Source: Rhodococcus globerulus NBRC 14531 (lineage in GTDB: Bacteria; Actinomycetota; Actinomycetes; Mycobacteriales; Mycobacteriaceae). From it: a DNA stretch of 64,000 bases. The translations under genes and the position numbers were made by a program. The notes beneath the pieces are model-generated. The model had not been told where the DNA came from. It did not search any database and saw only the letters and a program-made list of their open reading frames with translations. The stretch spans positions 682,001-746,000 of the forward strand of contig NZ_BCWX01000001.1 of assembly GCF_001894805.1 (NCBI RefSeq). Direction: 5' to 3'. Positions 18,978 through 26,385 of the stretch are shown here, in pieces (within the stretch, counting starts at the first letter, position 1; every line of letters starts with the position of its first letter).

Positions 18978-19119
18978 CGTATCCATCGAAAGTACTAGTG
19001 TCCGAAGGGAGTTCAGTGGAACTGTATCCGTCGAAAGTACTAGCGGGTGGCTAGTTTCGGCGCACCGCATCCTCTGAAAGTACTAGTTTCGGTGTACTGA
19101 ACCCACTGAAAGTACTAGT
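18978..19119. repeat. four degenerate 22-bp repeats
   Basis: Four copies begin at 18978, 19023, 19066 and 19098. Read on the minus strand each is (A/G)CTAGTACTTTC followed by about ten partly conserved bases (GATGGATACG in copy 1). The 12-base core GAAAGTACTAG(T/C) is the same in all. Copies 3 and 4 lie in a 33-bp tandem unit that starts CTAGTTTCGG. Function unknown; protein-binding iterons or a remnant repeat. Confidence 0.75.
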
Positions 19120-19926
19120 CCAAGTGGATAATTCGGATGCGTCTAGGTTGGAGGGTGTCGCCACACTGATCGTCAGCGGGTGGGTGCTGTGGTCAGTGCT
19201 GTCGGGGATTTGTAGTCGGCTTATTGCTGCATGTTGCGTGCTACGTCATCTCGTTTCTTAAGCTCAGAATTTTCGGCCAATGACCTGGCCCTCGATCCCG
19301 TGTGGGTGACCAAACTCCATCAGGGAGCCGCGCGATAGTTAGTCGTGAGACTGCAATTTTTGCATCGAATTGCGCTTCTTGATCGGAAATACGGTTTCGG
19401 TCGGGGTGTTGTTAGACGTTGATCTTGTCGCTAATTTGCGGACGGGAATCGGATGTTGATCTGTTGTCGTCACCATGGGTAAGAGTGGTCTGTGACCGGT
19501 GCTAGTGCGAACCCGGCGCGACTAGTAGTTGTTAGAAGTCGTTTGTCGAGAGCCTGTTCGCGAAGTTTGATGCGATTGTGTCGGTCGGACGATCACAGAC
19601 ATCGTGTGGACGCGGTCGGATACTCATGGCTGAAGCAGTGCGTATGTTTGTCGGATTGGCTCGTTCGTTCGCGAGCTTGCTAGTGACGTTGACACAATTT
19701 CAGGAACACTGAGTACTGGGTCCAAGCCTTGCGTTGGGAGAGCCCGACCTGAGCGCCGCAGCGAATTCAGTTTAAGCTGCTGAGTGTCCGAGGCAGTAGC
19801 GGAAATCCACAGGTTGCGGAGGAAGCTCTTGCGCATTACCTCGCTGCCACGCGTCATCGACGTCGCAGGATAAGCAAAGGGAATGTGTGCGATGACCGAC
19901 CTGAGTTTGCCGGAGGTACGAGAGTA

Positions 19927-20478
19927 ATGGCTATTCGAAGCCTGAACCATGCGGTGCTGTTCGTTTCCGACGTCGAGCGGAGTGCGTCGTTTTACTGCGA
20001 TGTACTGGGATTCGAGAAGCTTCCCGTGAATTTCCCCGGCGGCGCGTTCCTTCGCGGAGCGAACTCGGCAAACGATCACGACCTGGGACTGTTTCAAGCC
20101 AGCGCGCCGCGGGCGCGTGATGGCGCGGTTGGTCTCTACCACCTGGCCTGGGAGGTCGAGACGTTGAGCGAACTCGCGCAATGCCGCGATCGCATGCTGG
20201 CCGCAAATGCTCTCGGCGGAGCGTCCAATCACGCTGCGACCAAGGCCCTGTACGGTCGCGACCCTGACGGAATCGAATTCGAAGTCACCTGGCTGGTACC
20301 GGACGGGCTACTCGACGGTGAACTTGTGCCTGGTGTTGCGCACACGCGACCGCTGGACATCGCTGCCGAGATCGAACGATACGGCGCTTCGACGCCTGGT
20401 GGTCCGCGAACGGATCGTGCGATTTACGCGCAACTCATGGGGCGCATGGAGGAACAGAATCAGGACGCTTCGAATTGA
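19927..20478 (+). CDS. VOC family protein (glyoxalase/ring-cleavage dioxygenase-like)
   Basis: 183 residues with a complete vicinal-oxygen-chelate module: LNHAVLFVSDVERSASFYCDVLGFE supplies the first metal His, GLYHLAWEVE the second, and DPDGIEFEVTW the Glu. This resembles one- or two-module extradiol dioxygenases and lactoylglutathione-lyase-like proteins; the C-terminal 50 residues are an extra helical tail. GGAGG precedes the ATG by about ten bases. It ends convergently with, and overlaps by 19 bases, the IclR gene, which probably controls it or a neighbouring pathway. The substrate is unknown. Confidence 0.85.
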   Translation: MAIRSLNHAVLFVSDVERSASFYCDVLGFEKLPVNFPGGAFLRGANSANDHDLGLFQASAPRARDGAVGLYHLAWEVETLSELAQCRDRMLAANALGGASNHAATKALYGRDPDGIEFEVTWLVPDGLLDGELVPGVAHTRPLDIAAEIERYGASTPGGPRTDRAIYAQLMGRMEEQNQDASN

Positions 20479-21257
20479 TTCTTGGAGCGAAGATCGTTTG
20501 CGACGCAGGTATCCCAGATATCGCGCGCTGCGATACGCACCGTTGATACGAGTTGGTTCATTTTCATGTCATCGATCGGTCCGCAGACAGAGAGTGCTGC
20601 GCGGTTGCCGTAGTAGTGATCGCGCGGACCGATTGACGTTGCCACGCAGGCAATTCCGAGCACTGATTCTTCGCGGTCCATCGCTACCCCGCGGTCGCGG
20701 ACGCGATCCAATTCTGTGTAGAGGTGTTCTTGCGACGCGATGCTGTACTGGGTTGTCTTGCGAAGCGGAGCGCGAGTAATGCTCTGCATCTTGTCTGGTT
20801 CGAGATTGGCCAGAATCGCCTTGCCGACGGCGGTGACGTGTGCGGGAAGTCGCGAGCCGACACGGCTGGGGAGTGCTAGTGGCGTTCGTCCGGGGACGCG
20901 GTCCAAGTACAAGACATCACTGTTGTTCAGTGCCGCCAGATGGACCGTCAGCCCGGTCGAACGAGCCAACCGGTTCAAGACAGGCACGGCACCGTGGCGT
21001 AGCCGGTTCTGATTGAGTGCCCACTGGCCGAGTTCGTACGACTTGCTGCCGAGTTCGTATCGGTGTTCTTGCCGAGTGATCCACCGTTTGGTCACGAGTT
21101 GCTCGAGCAGGCGGTGAGCGGTGGAGCGAGGGATCCCCGTTCGCTGAGTTACCTCGGCGAGCGTGAGTGGCCCTGTGTTTTCGAAGGTTTCGAGGATGGC
21201 CGAAATTCGATCGACTACCGACACCGGATCGTCCACCTTGCGAGTGGTTCTCACCAT
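20460..21257 (-). CDS. IclR-family transcriptional regulator
   Basis: An N-terminal winged helix (DRISAILETFENTGPLTLAEVTQRTGIPRSTAHRLLEQL) is followed by an IclR effector domain (LYLDRVPGRTPLALPSRVGSRLPAHVTAVGKAILANL). Total about 265 residues. The start is taken at the ATG/GTG pair next to AGGAG (21257 or 21254); an upstream in-frame ATG at 21296 lacks a ribosome site. IclR proteins often regulate aromatic or acyl degradation. It overlaps the VOC gene tail-to-tail and is divergent from WS/DGAT 2, with about 280 bases between them. Confidence 0.87.
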   Translation of the reverse strand: MVRTTRKVDDPVSVVDRISAILETFENTGPLTLAEVTQRTGIPRSTAHRLLEQLVTKRWITRQEHRYELGSKSYELGQWALNQNRLRHGAVPVLNRLARSTGLTVHLAALNNSDVLYLDRVPGRTPLALPSRVGSRLPAHVTAVGKAILANLEPDKMQSITRAPLRKTTQYSIASQEHLYTELDRVRDRGVAMDREESVLGIACVATSIGPRDHYYGNRAALSVCGPIDDMKMNQLVSTVRIAARDIWDTCVANDLRSKNQFEAS

Positions 21258-21541
21258 GAACTCCTGTCCTCGCCGCGAATCTGTGATCGCAGTCACCTTA
21301 GTGTTGCCCGATTCGCGTCGGCAATTGTTCGGCCCAGCCAGCGGGAGTGGACTGCGACGGCTCGGTCGAGTGTCGCGTGCACGGTTGCCCGCAACTCATC
21401 GGGTGGACGGAGGGCTGTGCCTGCCGCCAGGAACTTGTGTGCACTCAGGTCCGGGGGAGAAGCCTGGGCAATCCCCGGATATTTGGACACCTGACCGATA
21501 CAATCCGGACAGTCTTCCAGCGTCGGATGTGAGGGGCACAC

Positions 21542-22984
21542 ATGATCTTTCGGAACTCGTTGCCAACCGGGGTAGCTCAGTTGGGTCCGCGGGATGCGGA
21601 GTTCATCTACAACGAGTCCGAGGGCCACCTCAGTCATATGGTGTGCGCGTACTTCTTCGACACTGCGGGCCACCCGCTGGCCGACATGACACACGCCGAC
21701 GCGGTTGGATGGATTTCGGAACGGTTCGGGTACTGGCCGCTGTTCACGAGCCGAGTGCAGCGAGTTCCCCTCGACCTGGACTATCCGTACTGGGTGCCGG
21801 CACCTGATTTCGATGTCGACGATCATGTGCGGGTGCACAAGGCGTCGGGGCCCGGATGGGCACCGGTGCGGGCGTTGCTGGGCAAGTCTCTGAGCGCGCC
21901 GATGGATCTGACGCGGCCGCCCTGGGAGTTGGAGGTCATGACGGGAATCAGCGGGATCGACGATCTACCCGGCGACCTGACGCTGATCATGCTCAAAACT
22001 CATCACAGCGCCGGCGACGGTTTGGAGATCAGGAACCTCACCAACCGATTGTTCTCGGGGCCGGCAAAACCCAAGGCGCCCGCACGGGAATCGGGTTTGC
22101 CGCTCGTGGAGATGATGGGGCGCAGTGTCCTCGGGTTCCCGGGACAACTGATCCGGTTCGGGAAGGGTCTCTCGGCGACAAAAGTAGCCGCAGAAGAGAT
22201 CACACAGGCAGAGGAATCCGGTGAGTTGGCGAAGTACGTCGCAGACCGCCCGCCGACGCGTTTCAACCACGTGCTGGAGGGTGATCTGGCTCTGGAGTTC
22301 GTGACGCTCGACGGTGCTGACATCAAGGCGATCAGAGCCGCCGTGCCCGGGGTGACGGTGAACGATATGTTCCTGACGGTGGTGGCTGGGGCGCTCGAGA
22401 AGTATCTCGAGGAGAAGGACGAGCGGCCGGAACGCCCTCTGGCGGCAATGGTTCCGCGCTCGATGCGGCAGATTGCGGAATGGGAGTCGGCCAATCAGCT
22501 CGCGCTCCTGACCGTCGATCTGCACTCCGACGTTGCGGATCCGGTCGAGAAACTGACCCGGATCCGGGATTCTGCGCAAGTGGCCAAGGAGCGTAGCTCG
22601 CACCTCGCTGTCCGGAAATTCAGCACACGTATCGAGACGTCACCTGCGCCGTTACTACGTTTGACGGGGCTGGCCAGGCGCCTCAACAAGCTGAATACGG
22701 ATCGTGAGGTCATGCAGCACACCACGATCAGTAATGTCCCGGTGACGATCGACGGAAACGTGTTCGACGGTGCGCCCGCAGTTGCCGTGTTGGGTGGGCA
22801 GGCGCCGGTTGACGGAGATGTTTTGCGCCACTTCCTGATTGCCGCGGCCGGCGGCGCGTTGACGCTCAACGTCATCGTCGCTCGCGGAGCGATGCCCGAT
22901 CCGGAGCACTATGTCGTGCTGCTGCGCGAGAGTTTCGACGAACTGCGCCAGGCAGTTGAGTGCGACGTCCCCGCCGTCGAATGA
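21542..22984 (+). CDS. WS/DGAT-type acyltransferase 2
   Basis: 480 residues, clearly paralogous to the gene at 16091-17551. The active-site HHSAGDG is at residues 154-160, the same numbering, with QLGPRDAEFIYNESEGHL at the start, MDLTRPPWELEVMTG before the active site, and AVPGVTVNDMFLTVVAGAL plus ISNVPV in the C-half. GAGGGG precedes the ATG. It should transfer an acyl group from acyl-CoA to a hydroxyl acceptor; whether that is a lipid or something else is open. The small-protein cluster Q1-Q4 follows on the same strand about 220 bases after the stop, mirroring the arrangement of WS/DGAT 1 with P1-P5. Confidence 0.88.
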   Translation: MIFRNSLPTGVAQLGPRDAEFIYNESEGHLSHMVCAYFFDTAGHPLADMTHADAVGWISERFGYWPLFTSRVQRVPLDLDYPYWVPAPDFDVDDHVRVHKASGPGWAPVRALLGKSLSAPMDLTRPPWELEVMTGISGIDDLPGDLTLIMLKTHHSAGDGLEIRNLTNRLFSGPAKPKAPARESGLPLVEMMGRSVLGFPGQLIRFGKGLSATKVAAEEITQAEESGELAKYVADRPPTRFNHVLEGDLALEFVTLDGADIKAIRAAVPGVTVNDMFLTVVAGALEKYLEEKDERPERPLAAMVPRSMRQIAEWESANQLALLTVDLHSDVADPVEKLTRIRDSAQVAKERSSHLAVRKFSTRIETSPAPLLRLTGLARRLNKLNTDREVMQHTTISNVPVTIDGNVFDGAPAVAVLGGQAPVDGDVLRHFLIAAAGGALTLNVIVARGAMPDPEHYVVLLRESFDELRQAVECDVPAVE

Positions 22985-22986
22985 TT

Positions 22987-23014
22987 TTCCGGTCAGGTGC
23001 CCGCCGGGCCGGAA
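22987..23014 (+). terminator. hairpin after WS/DGAT 2
   Basis: TTCCGG and CCGGAA arms, with an inner GCCCG/CGGGC pairing, directly after the stop. There is no clear T-run, so it could be a weak terminator or an mRNA 3'-end stabiliser. Confidence 0.5.
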
Positions 23015-23204
23015 TTGTTGTGGATCGCAATGAATTTTGTCCGGTAAATTGTTTCGAGAATGGGAAAATCGAGTTAATCGTTCATTTCGGACACAGGTTC
23101 TAGGATTAACACTAAGGTCGTAGACGACACATCAACGGTGAACCTTCGCCGGAACCGATTCTTTGGCGGTCGAGTGGGGATCCTTCTAGATAGGGAGTTC
23201 AGTC

Positions 23205-23396
23205 ATGGGTTCTTTGATGGACATTCTTCTTGGACCGGACGGGATGGGCACTCAGCTGGGGAGCCTTCTCAACATGCTGATGGGATTGGATAACTTGGGT
23301 GCCAATCTCTTCGGCTCTCTGAGTGACACCTTCGGAGGGATCTCCGGATCTCTCGACACGATTAGTTTCCTGCCTGAAGTTATCCCGCCAGCTTGA
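23205..23396 (+). CDS. small acidic amphipathic protein Q1 (63 aa)
   Basis: AGGGAG stands before an ATG giving 63 residues: MGSLMDILLGPDGMG, then the block LDNLGANLFGSL, a Gly/Ser-rich DTFGGISGS and the end EVIPPA. It is acidic, has no cleavable signal, and is built of short amphipathic stretches. The length and acidic, signal-less character resemble corynebacterial PorH. It is repeated as Q3 (23784-23975), which has the same length and a nearly identical second half. It heads a two-gene module with Q2, 59 bases downstream. Confidence 0.78.
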   Translation: MGSLMDILLGPDGMGTQLGSLLNMLMGLDNLGANLFGSLSDTFGGISGSLDTISFLPEVIPPA

Positions 23397-23455
23397 TCCT
23401 GCAATCTGAGCAGTTGGCACATCCACTTCACTCAACAGATATTTAGGAGTACAAC

Positions 23456-23599
23456 ATGATTGAAGGATCCGTCATGGATGCTGCGGGTTCCGTTGGCACC
23501 ATTATCGGCCAGGGCATGGGCAGTGTTGCCGATATTGCTGTCAAGGGCCTCACCGCTCTTGCCGAACTGAGCGGTGGAACGCTGAAAGCCGCCAAGTAG
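23456..23599 (+). CDS. small Gly/Ala-rich protein Q2 (47 aa)
   Basis: TTTAGGAGTACAAC precedes an ATG giving 47 residues: MIEGSVMDAAGSVGT, a GxG-rich middle, and VKGLTALAELSGGTLKAAK at the end. The C-terminus is lysine-rich, so Q2 is more basic than its partner Q1, like complementary subunits. Q4 is a close copy, differing mainly at a few middle residues. It is followed by a strong hairpin. No established family is recognised. Confidence 0.75.
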   Translation: MIEGSVMDAAGSVGTIIGQGMGSVADIAVKGLTALAELSGGTLKAAK

Positions 23600-23614
23600 C
23601 ACAAAAGAGCTTGG

Positions 23615-23651
23615 TTTTGGGGCCCGGGCGCACGTCGCGCGGGCCCCAAAA
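23615..23651 (+). terminator. hairpin after Q2
   Basis: TTTTGGGGCCCG and CGGGCCCCAAAA form a 12-bp perfect stem. It lacks a downstream T-run and may be a partial terminator between the two duplicated modules. Confidence 0.65.
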
Positions 23652-23783
23652 TGCTCTGTACCTGCATATTTGACCTTAATTATGGAGATTGACAGACAAT
23701 TTTCCATTTCGCCACTGAATTCCAGTTTTGCCGCTAACGTGCTGATAGACAATGTTCGCAAGTTTTCTGTTGAGGAGTTAAAA

Positions 23784-23975
23784 ATGGGGTCGCTGGCAAA
23801 CATCCTCGGTTATGTTATGGAGAATGGCGAAACCGCAACTCAGGCACTGGTGAATGTGCTGTTAGGGTTGGATAACTTGGGTGCCAACTTGTTCGGCTCG
23901 TTGGGTGATACCTTCGGTGGGATCTCCGGATCTTTTGATGCAATCAGTTTCGCACCCGCCGTTGTCGCTCCGTAG
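23784..23975 (+). CDS. small acidic amphipathic protein Q3 (63 aa), paralogue of Q1
   Basis: GAGGAG and a six-base spacer precede the ATG at 23784; an in-frame start further upstream at 23670 is less likely. 63 residues: MGSLANILGYVMENGETATQ, then LDNLGANLFGSL, DTFGGISGS and the end VVAP. The N-terminal third has diverged from Q1 while the last two thirds are almost unchanged, which points to duplication with constraint on the C-terminal part. Same locus logic as Q1. Confidence 0.78.
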   Translation: MGSLANILGYVMENGETATQALVNVLLGLDNLGANLFGSLGDTFGGISGSFDAISFAPAVVAP

Positions 23976-24034
23976 TCTTGCAGCTCTGAATTATCTGACC
24001 ATCCCGTAACTGTGCGGATAGAAGGAGAACAAAC

Positions 24035-24178
24035 ATGATTGAAGGCTCCGTAATGGATGCTGCGGGTTCCGTCGGAACTCTTATCGGCCAGGGGCTAGGC
24101 AGCGTCAGCGAAATCGCTGTCAAAGGCCTGACCGCGCTTGCCGAACTCAGTGGTGGAACGCTCAAAGCCGCGAAATAG
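24035..24178 (+). CDS. small Gly/Ala-rich protein Q4 (47 aa), paralogue of Q2
   Basis: AAGGAG precedes the ATG. 47 residues, starting MIEGSVMDAAGSVGT as Q2 does and with the identical C-terminal 19 residues; differences are conservative changes in the middle. It lies 59 bases after Q3, the same gap as between Q1 and Q2, so the pair was duplicated as a unit. A terminator hairpin follows. Confidence 0.75.
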   Translation: MIEGSVMDAAGSVGTLIGQGLGSVSEIAVKGLTALAELSGGTLKAAK

Positions 24179-24191
24179 GTCAAGAGTTTTT

Positions 24192-24236
24192 ATTGTGGGG
24201 TCCACGCGAGAAATGCGAGGGCCCCACAATACTTTT
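24192..24236 (+). terminator. terminator after Q4
   Basis: ATTGTGGGG and CCCCACAAT pair at the base of a hairpin, followed by ACTTTTC. The sequence between the arms differs from the hairpin after Q2, but the position relative to the small gene is the same. Confidence 0.7.
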
Positions 24237-24246
24237 CACGGGCGCG

Positions 24247-24450
24247 CTATCCCAATGGCATGAGCATCCAGGCTGCAAGATAAACCAAGGCTGCAGTTCC
24301 ACCGGTGCAGACGGCAGCAATTACTGCCAGAACGCGAACCAGATTGACGTCGGCGCCAAAATATTCTGCAATCCCGCCGCACACTCCGGCGAGCATTTTG
24401 TTGTCGGTGGATCGGGTGAACGGGCGGGGTGTGTTGCTCTCGAATGTCAT
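24247..24450 (-). CDS. PspC domain protein
   Basis: 67 residues with the PspC core: KMLAGVCGGIAEYFGADVNLVRVLAVIAAV, then a membrane helix TAALVYLAAWMLMPLG. PspC proteins are small inner-membrane proteins tied to envelope stress sensing. It is a single-gene leftward unit between the Q cluster and ppk2, an apt neighbour for a locus that inserts pore-like proteins into the envelope (inference). Confidence 0.88.
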   Translation of the reverse strand: MTFESNTPRPFTRSTDNKMLAGVCGGIAEYFGADVNLVRVLAVIAAVCTGGTAALVYLAAWMLMPLG

Positions 24451-24588
24451 GGTTCAAGTCTGGCCTGACCAGGCCACTTCGACCATCGGGAATCACCCCC
24501 ATCTATCCCTGATCTTCACCGAGCATCGAATTCGCCCGTTCATCAGGGCGTCACCAACTGGTTGCTGTTGACGGCTAGCCTGTCGGGA

Positions 24589-25503
24589 ATGACCGAGATA
24601 GCAGAGCGCCGTCCTTTTCTCAGTGCCTTCGCCGACCTGTCGAGTGCGGTGGACCTGACTGACACGACGGCATTCACCGTCGACGACAGTGACGACGACG
24701 ATCCCGTGTTGCTCACGGCACCAGGCGGTTTCGAGGTCGACACGTGGCGCGAGGGATACCCGTACGACTCTCGGATGTCACGCGAAGAGTACGAGATCGC
24801 CAAGCGTCTGCTGCAGATCGAACTCCTGAAGCTGCAGAACTGGTCCAAAGAAACCGGTGCCCGCCACGCGATCGTGTTCGAAGGCCGCGACGCAGCAGGC
24901 AAAGGCGGCACCATCAAGCGCTTCATGGAACACCTCAACCCGCGAGGCGCACGCGTCGTTGCATTGGAAAAGCCGTCGGCGCGAGAGTCGACGCAGTGGT
25001 ACTTCCAGCGCTATGTGCAGCATCTTCCCGCTGCGGGCGAACTCGTGATGTTCGATCGCTCCTGGTACAACCGGGCCGGAGTCGAGCGTGTCATGGGGTT
25101 CTGCACGGACGAGGAGCACGAGCGTTTTCTGCGGCAGGTTCCGTTGTTCGAGCAGATGCTTGTCGACGACGGCATCAGCCTCATCAAGTTCTGGTTCTCC
25201 GTCTCACCGCTCGAGCAGCGGACGCGGTTCGCGATTCGGCAGGTGGATCCTGTTCGGCAGTGGAAGCTTTCGCCGATGGACATCGCCTCCCTCGACAAGT
25301 GGGATGCGTACACCGCAGCGAAGGAAGAAATGATCCGCTTCACCGATACGGAGACCGCTCCGTGGACCGTCATCAAGAGCAACGACAAGAAGCGTGCGCG
25401 GATCAACGCGATGCGGCATGTCCTCAGCCAGTTCGATTACGACAACAAGGATCACGACATCGTCGGAACGCCTGATCCGCTGGTTGTGGGCAGCCTGGAA
25501 TAG
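24589..25503 (+). CDS. ppk2: polyphosphate kinase 2
   Basis: 304 residues from the ATG at 24589. The Walker A is FEGRDAAGKGGT at about residues 97-108, and Walker B/lid is FDRSWYNRAGVERVMGF; RLLQIELLKLQNWSKETG before the P-loop is typical of class I PPK2. These enzymes interconvert polyphosphate and nucleotides. An acidic N-terminal extension of about 40 residues (DDSDDDD) precedes the core. A further-upstream in-frame start at 24562 has no supporting site. In corynebacteria a ppk2 gene flanks the porA/porH region on the side opposite groEL2, which makes this gene a synteny marker. Confidence 0.93.
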   Translation: MTEIAERRPFLSAFADLSSAVDLTDTTAFTVDDSDDDDPVLLTAPGGFEVDTWREGYPYDSRMSREEYEIAKRLLQIELLKLQNWSKETGARHAIVFEGRDAAGKGGTIKRFMEHLNPRGARVVALEKPSARESTQWYFQRYVQHLPAAGELVMFDRSWYNRAGVERVMGFCTDEEHERFLRQVPLFEQMLVDDGISLIKFWFSVSPLEQRTRFAIRQVDPVRQWKLSPMDIASLDKWDAYTAAKEEMIRFTDTETAPWTVIKSNDKKRARINAMRHVLSQFDYDNKDHDIVGTPDPLVVGSLE

Positions 25504-25547
25504 CAAGACTGCTGACCGATGCCGTCGCGGTCGTTAGTGTGAGACGA

Positions 25548-26381
25548 ATGGAGACCGTGCCGATCCAACTTCCCGATGGAACCGTCACTCCGATCCGCCT
25601 GTTTCCGGGACCGGTCGACGACGCTCCCGTTGTCGTGATGTTTCCCGGTCTCGGTGTGCCTGCTGGGTTCTACGATCCGGTGGCCGAAGCGTTGGTCACC
25701 GCGGGGTTCAACGCGGCGATCGGGGAATTGCGTGGCCAAGGCGACAGCCGGCCGCGACCAAGTGCGTCGTCGAGTTTCGGGTATCAGGAGTTGGTGTCGG
25801 TAGATTTCCCCGCCACCTTCGAAGTGGTGCGCGAAAGGTTCCCGGCGAGTACACCATTCCTGCTCGGTCACAGCATGGGCGGCCAGTTGGGGACGATGTA
25901 CGCGGCGAGGATTCGCGGACGCCTCGGTGGGTTGATCCTGGTGGCGTCCGGTTCGCCGTACCACCGGGGCTTCCCGGGCATTCGCGCTCCGGGGTTGTAT
26001 CTGGGTTCGTCGGCGATGTCGGTGACAGCCAACATCGCCGGGTTCTGGCCCGGTGATCGCCTGAGTGTCGGCGGCTTCGGGCGGCAGTCGAAAGTGTTGA
26101 TCACCGACTGGGCCAGATTTGCGCGCACCGGCACCATCGAACCCGTCGGCGCGGACATCGATTACGAGGAGCGGATCGCCCGCCTGAACCTGCCGGTCCT
26201 GTCCGTCACCATCGACGGCGACGACCTTGCTCCGCGTCGATCCGCAAAGAACTTGGTGGACAAGCTCACCGGCTCACAGGTGACGATGGTGCACGTCGAC
26301 GAACCACTCGGTCACAACGGCTGGATCCGGAAACCGGATGCTGTGACCGAGTGCATCGTCGCCTGGCTGCGCGACCGCTGA
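25548..26381 (+). CDS. alpha/beta hydrolase
   Basis: 277 residues with a serine hydrolase fold: oxyanion region MFPGLGVP, nucleophile elbow GHSMGG in PFLLGHSMGGQLG, an acid in VTIDGDDLAP and the His in LGHNGWI. No signal peptide. It resembles uncharacterised monoglyceride-lipase-like enzymes. The ATG at 25548 is preferred over one three codons upstream; it follows ppk2 by 44 bases and could be co-transcribed. Its stop nearly meets the convergent oligopeptidase gene. Confidence 0.85.
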   Translation: METVPIQLPDGTVTPIRLFPGPVDDAPVVVMFPGLGVPAGFYDPVAEALVTAGFNAAIGELRGQGDSRPRPSASSSFGYQELVSVDFPATFEVVRERFPASTPFLLGHSMGGQLGTMYAARIRGRLGGLILVASGSPYHRGFPGIRAPGLYLGSSAMSVTANIAGFWPGDRLSVGGFGRQSKVLITDWARFARTGTIEPVGADIDYEERIARLNLPVLSVTIDGDDLAPRRSAKNLVDKLTGSQVTMVHVDEPLGHNGWIRKPDAVTECIVAWLRDR

Positions 26382-26385
26382 TCGC

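Larger units (their letters stand above)
18497..19926. other. 1.4-kb gene-poor, AT-richer region with repeats
   Basis: Between the P1-P5 operon and the VOC gene I see no convincing gene: the longer open frames on both strands have poor composition and no ribosome sites. The region is visibly richer in A/T than its surroundings. It holds a 14-bp inverted repeat (18566-18654) and a degenerate four-copy repeat (18978-19119); 19120-19880 shows nothing I can name. It may be a decayed or horizontally acquired stretch, or a long control region for the flanking operons. Confidence 0.6.

Noticed and set aside
18557-19070. Open frames of 165 codons (+) and 103 codons (-) over the repeat region
   Set aside because: No ribosome site, no family, cysteine/arginine-rich random look; the minus frame merely translates the 22-bp repeats.
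18978-19119. CRISPR array
   Set aside because: Repeats are degenerate, irregularly spaced and share spacer sequence; no cas genes are near.
19492-19870. Possible small genes or a transposase remnant before the VOC gene
   Set aside because: No motif, terminal inverted repeat or target duplication could be found.
21569-21585. Sequence resembling the 5' part of a tRNA (GGGGTAGCTCAGTTGGG)
   Set aside because: It lies inside the WS/DGAT 2 gene (residues TGVAQLG) and is not followed by anticodon or T arms.
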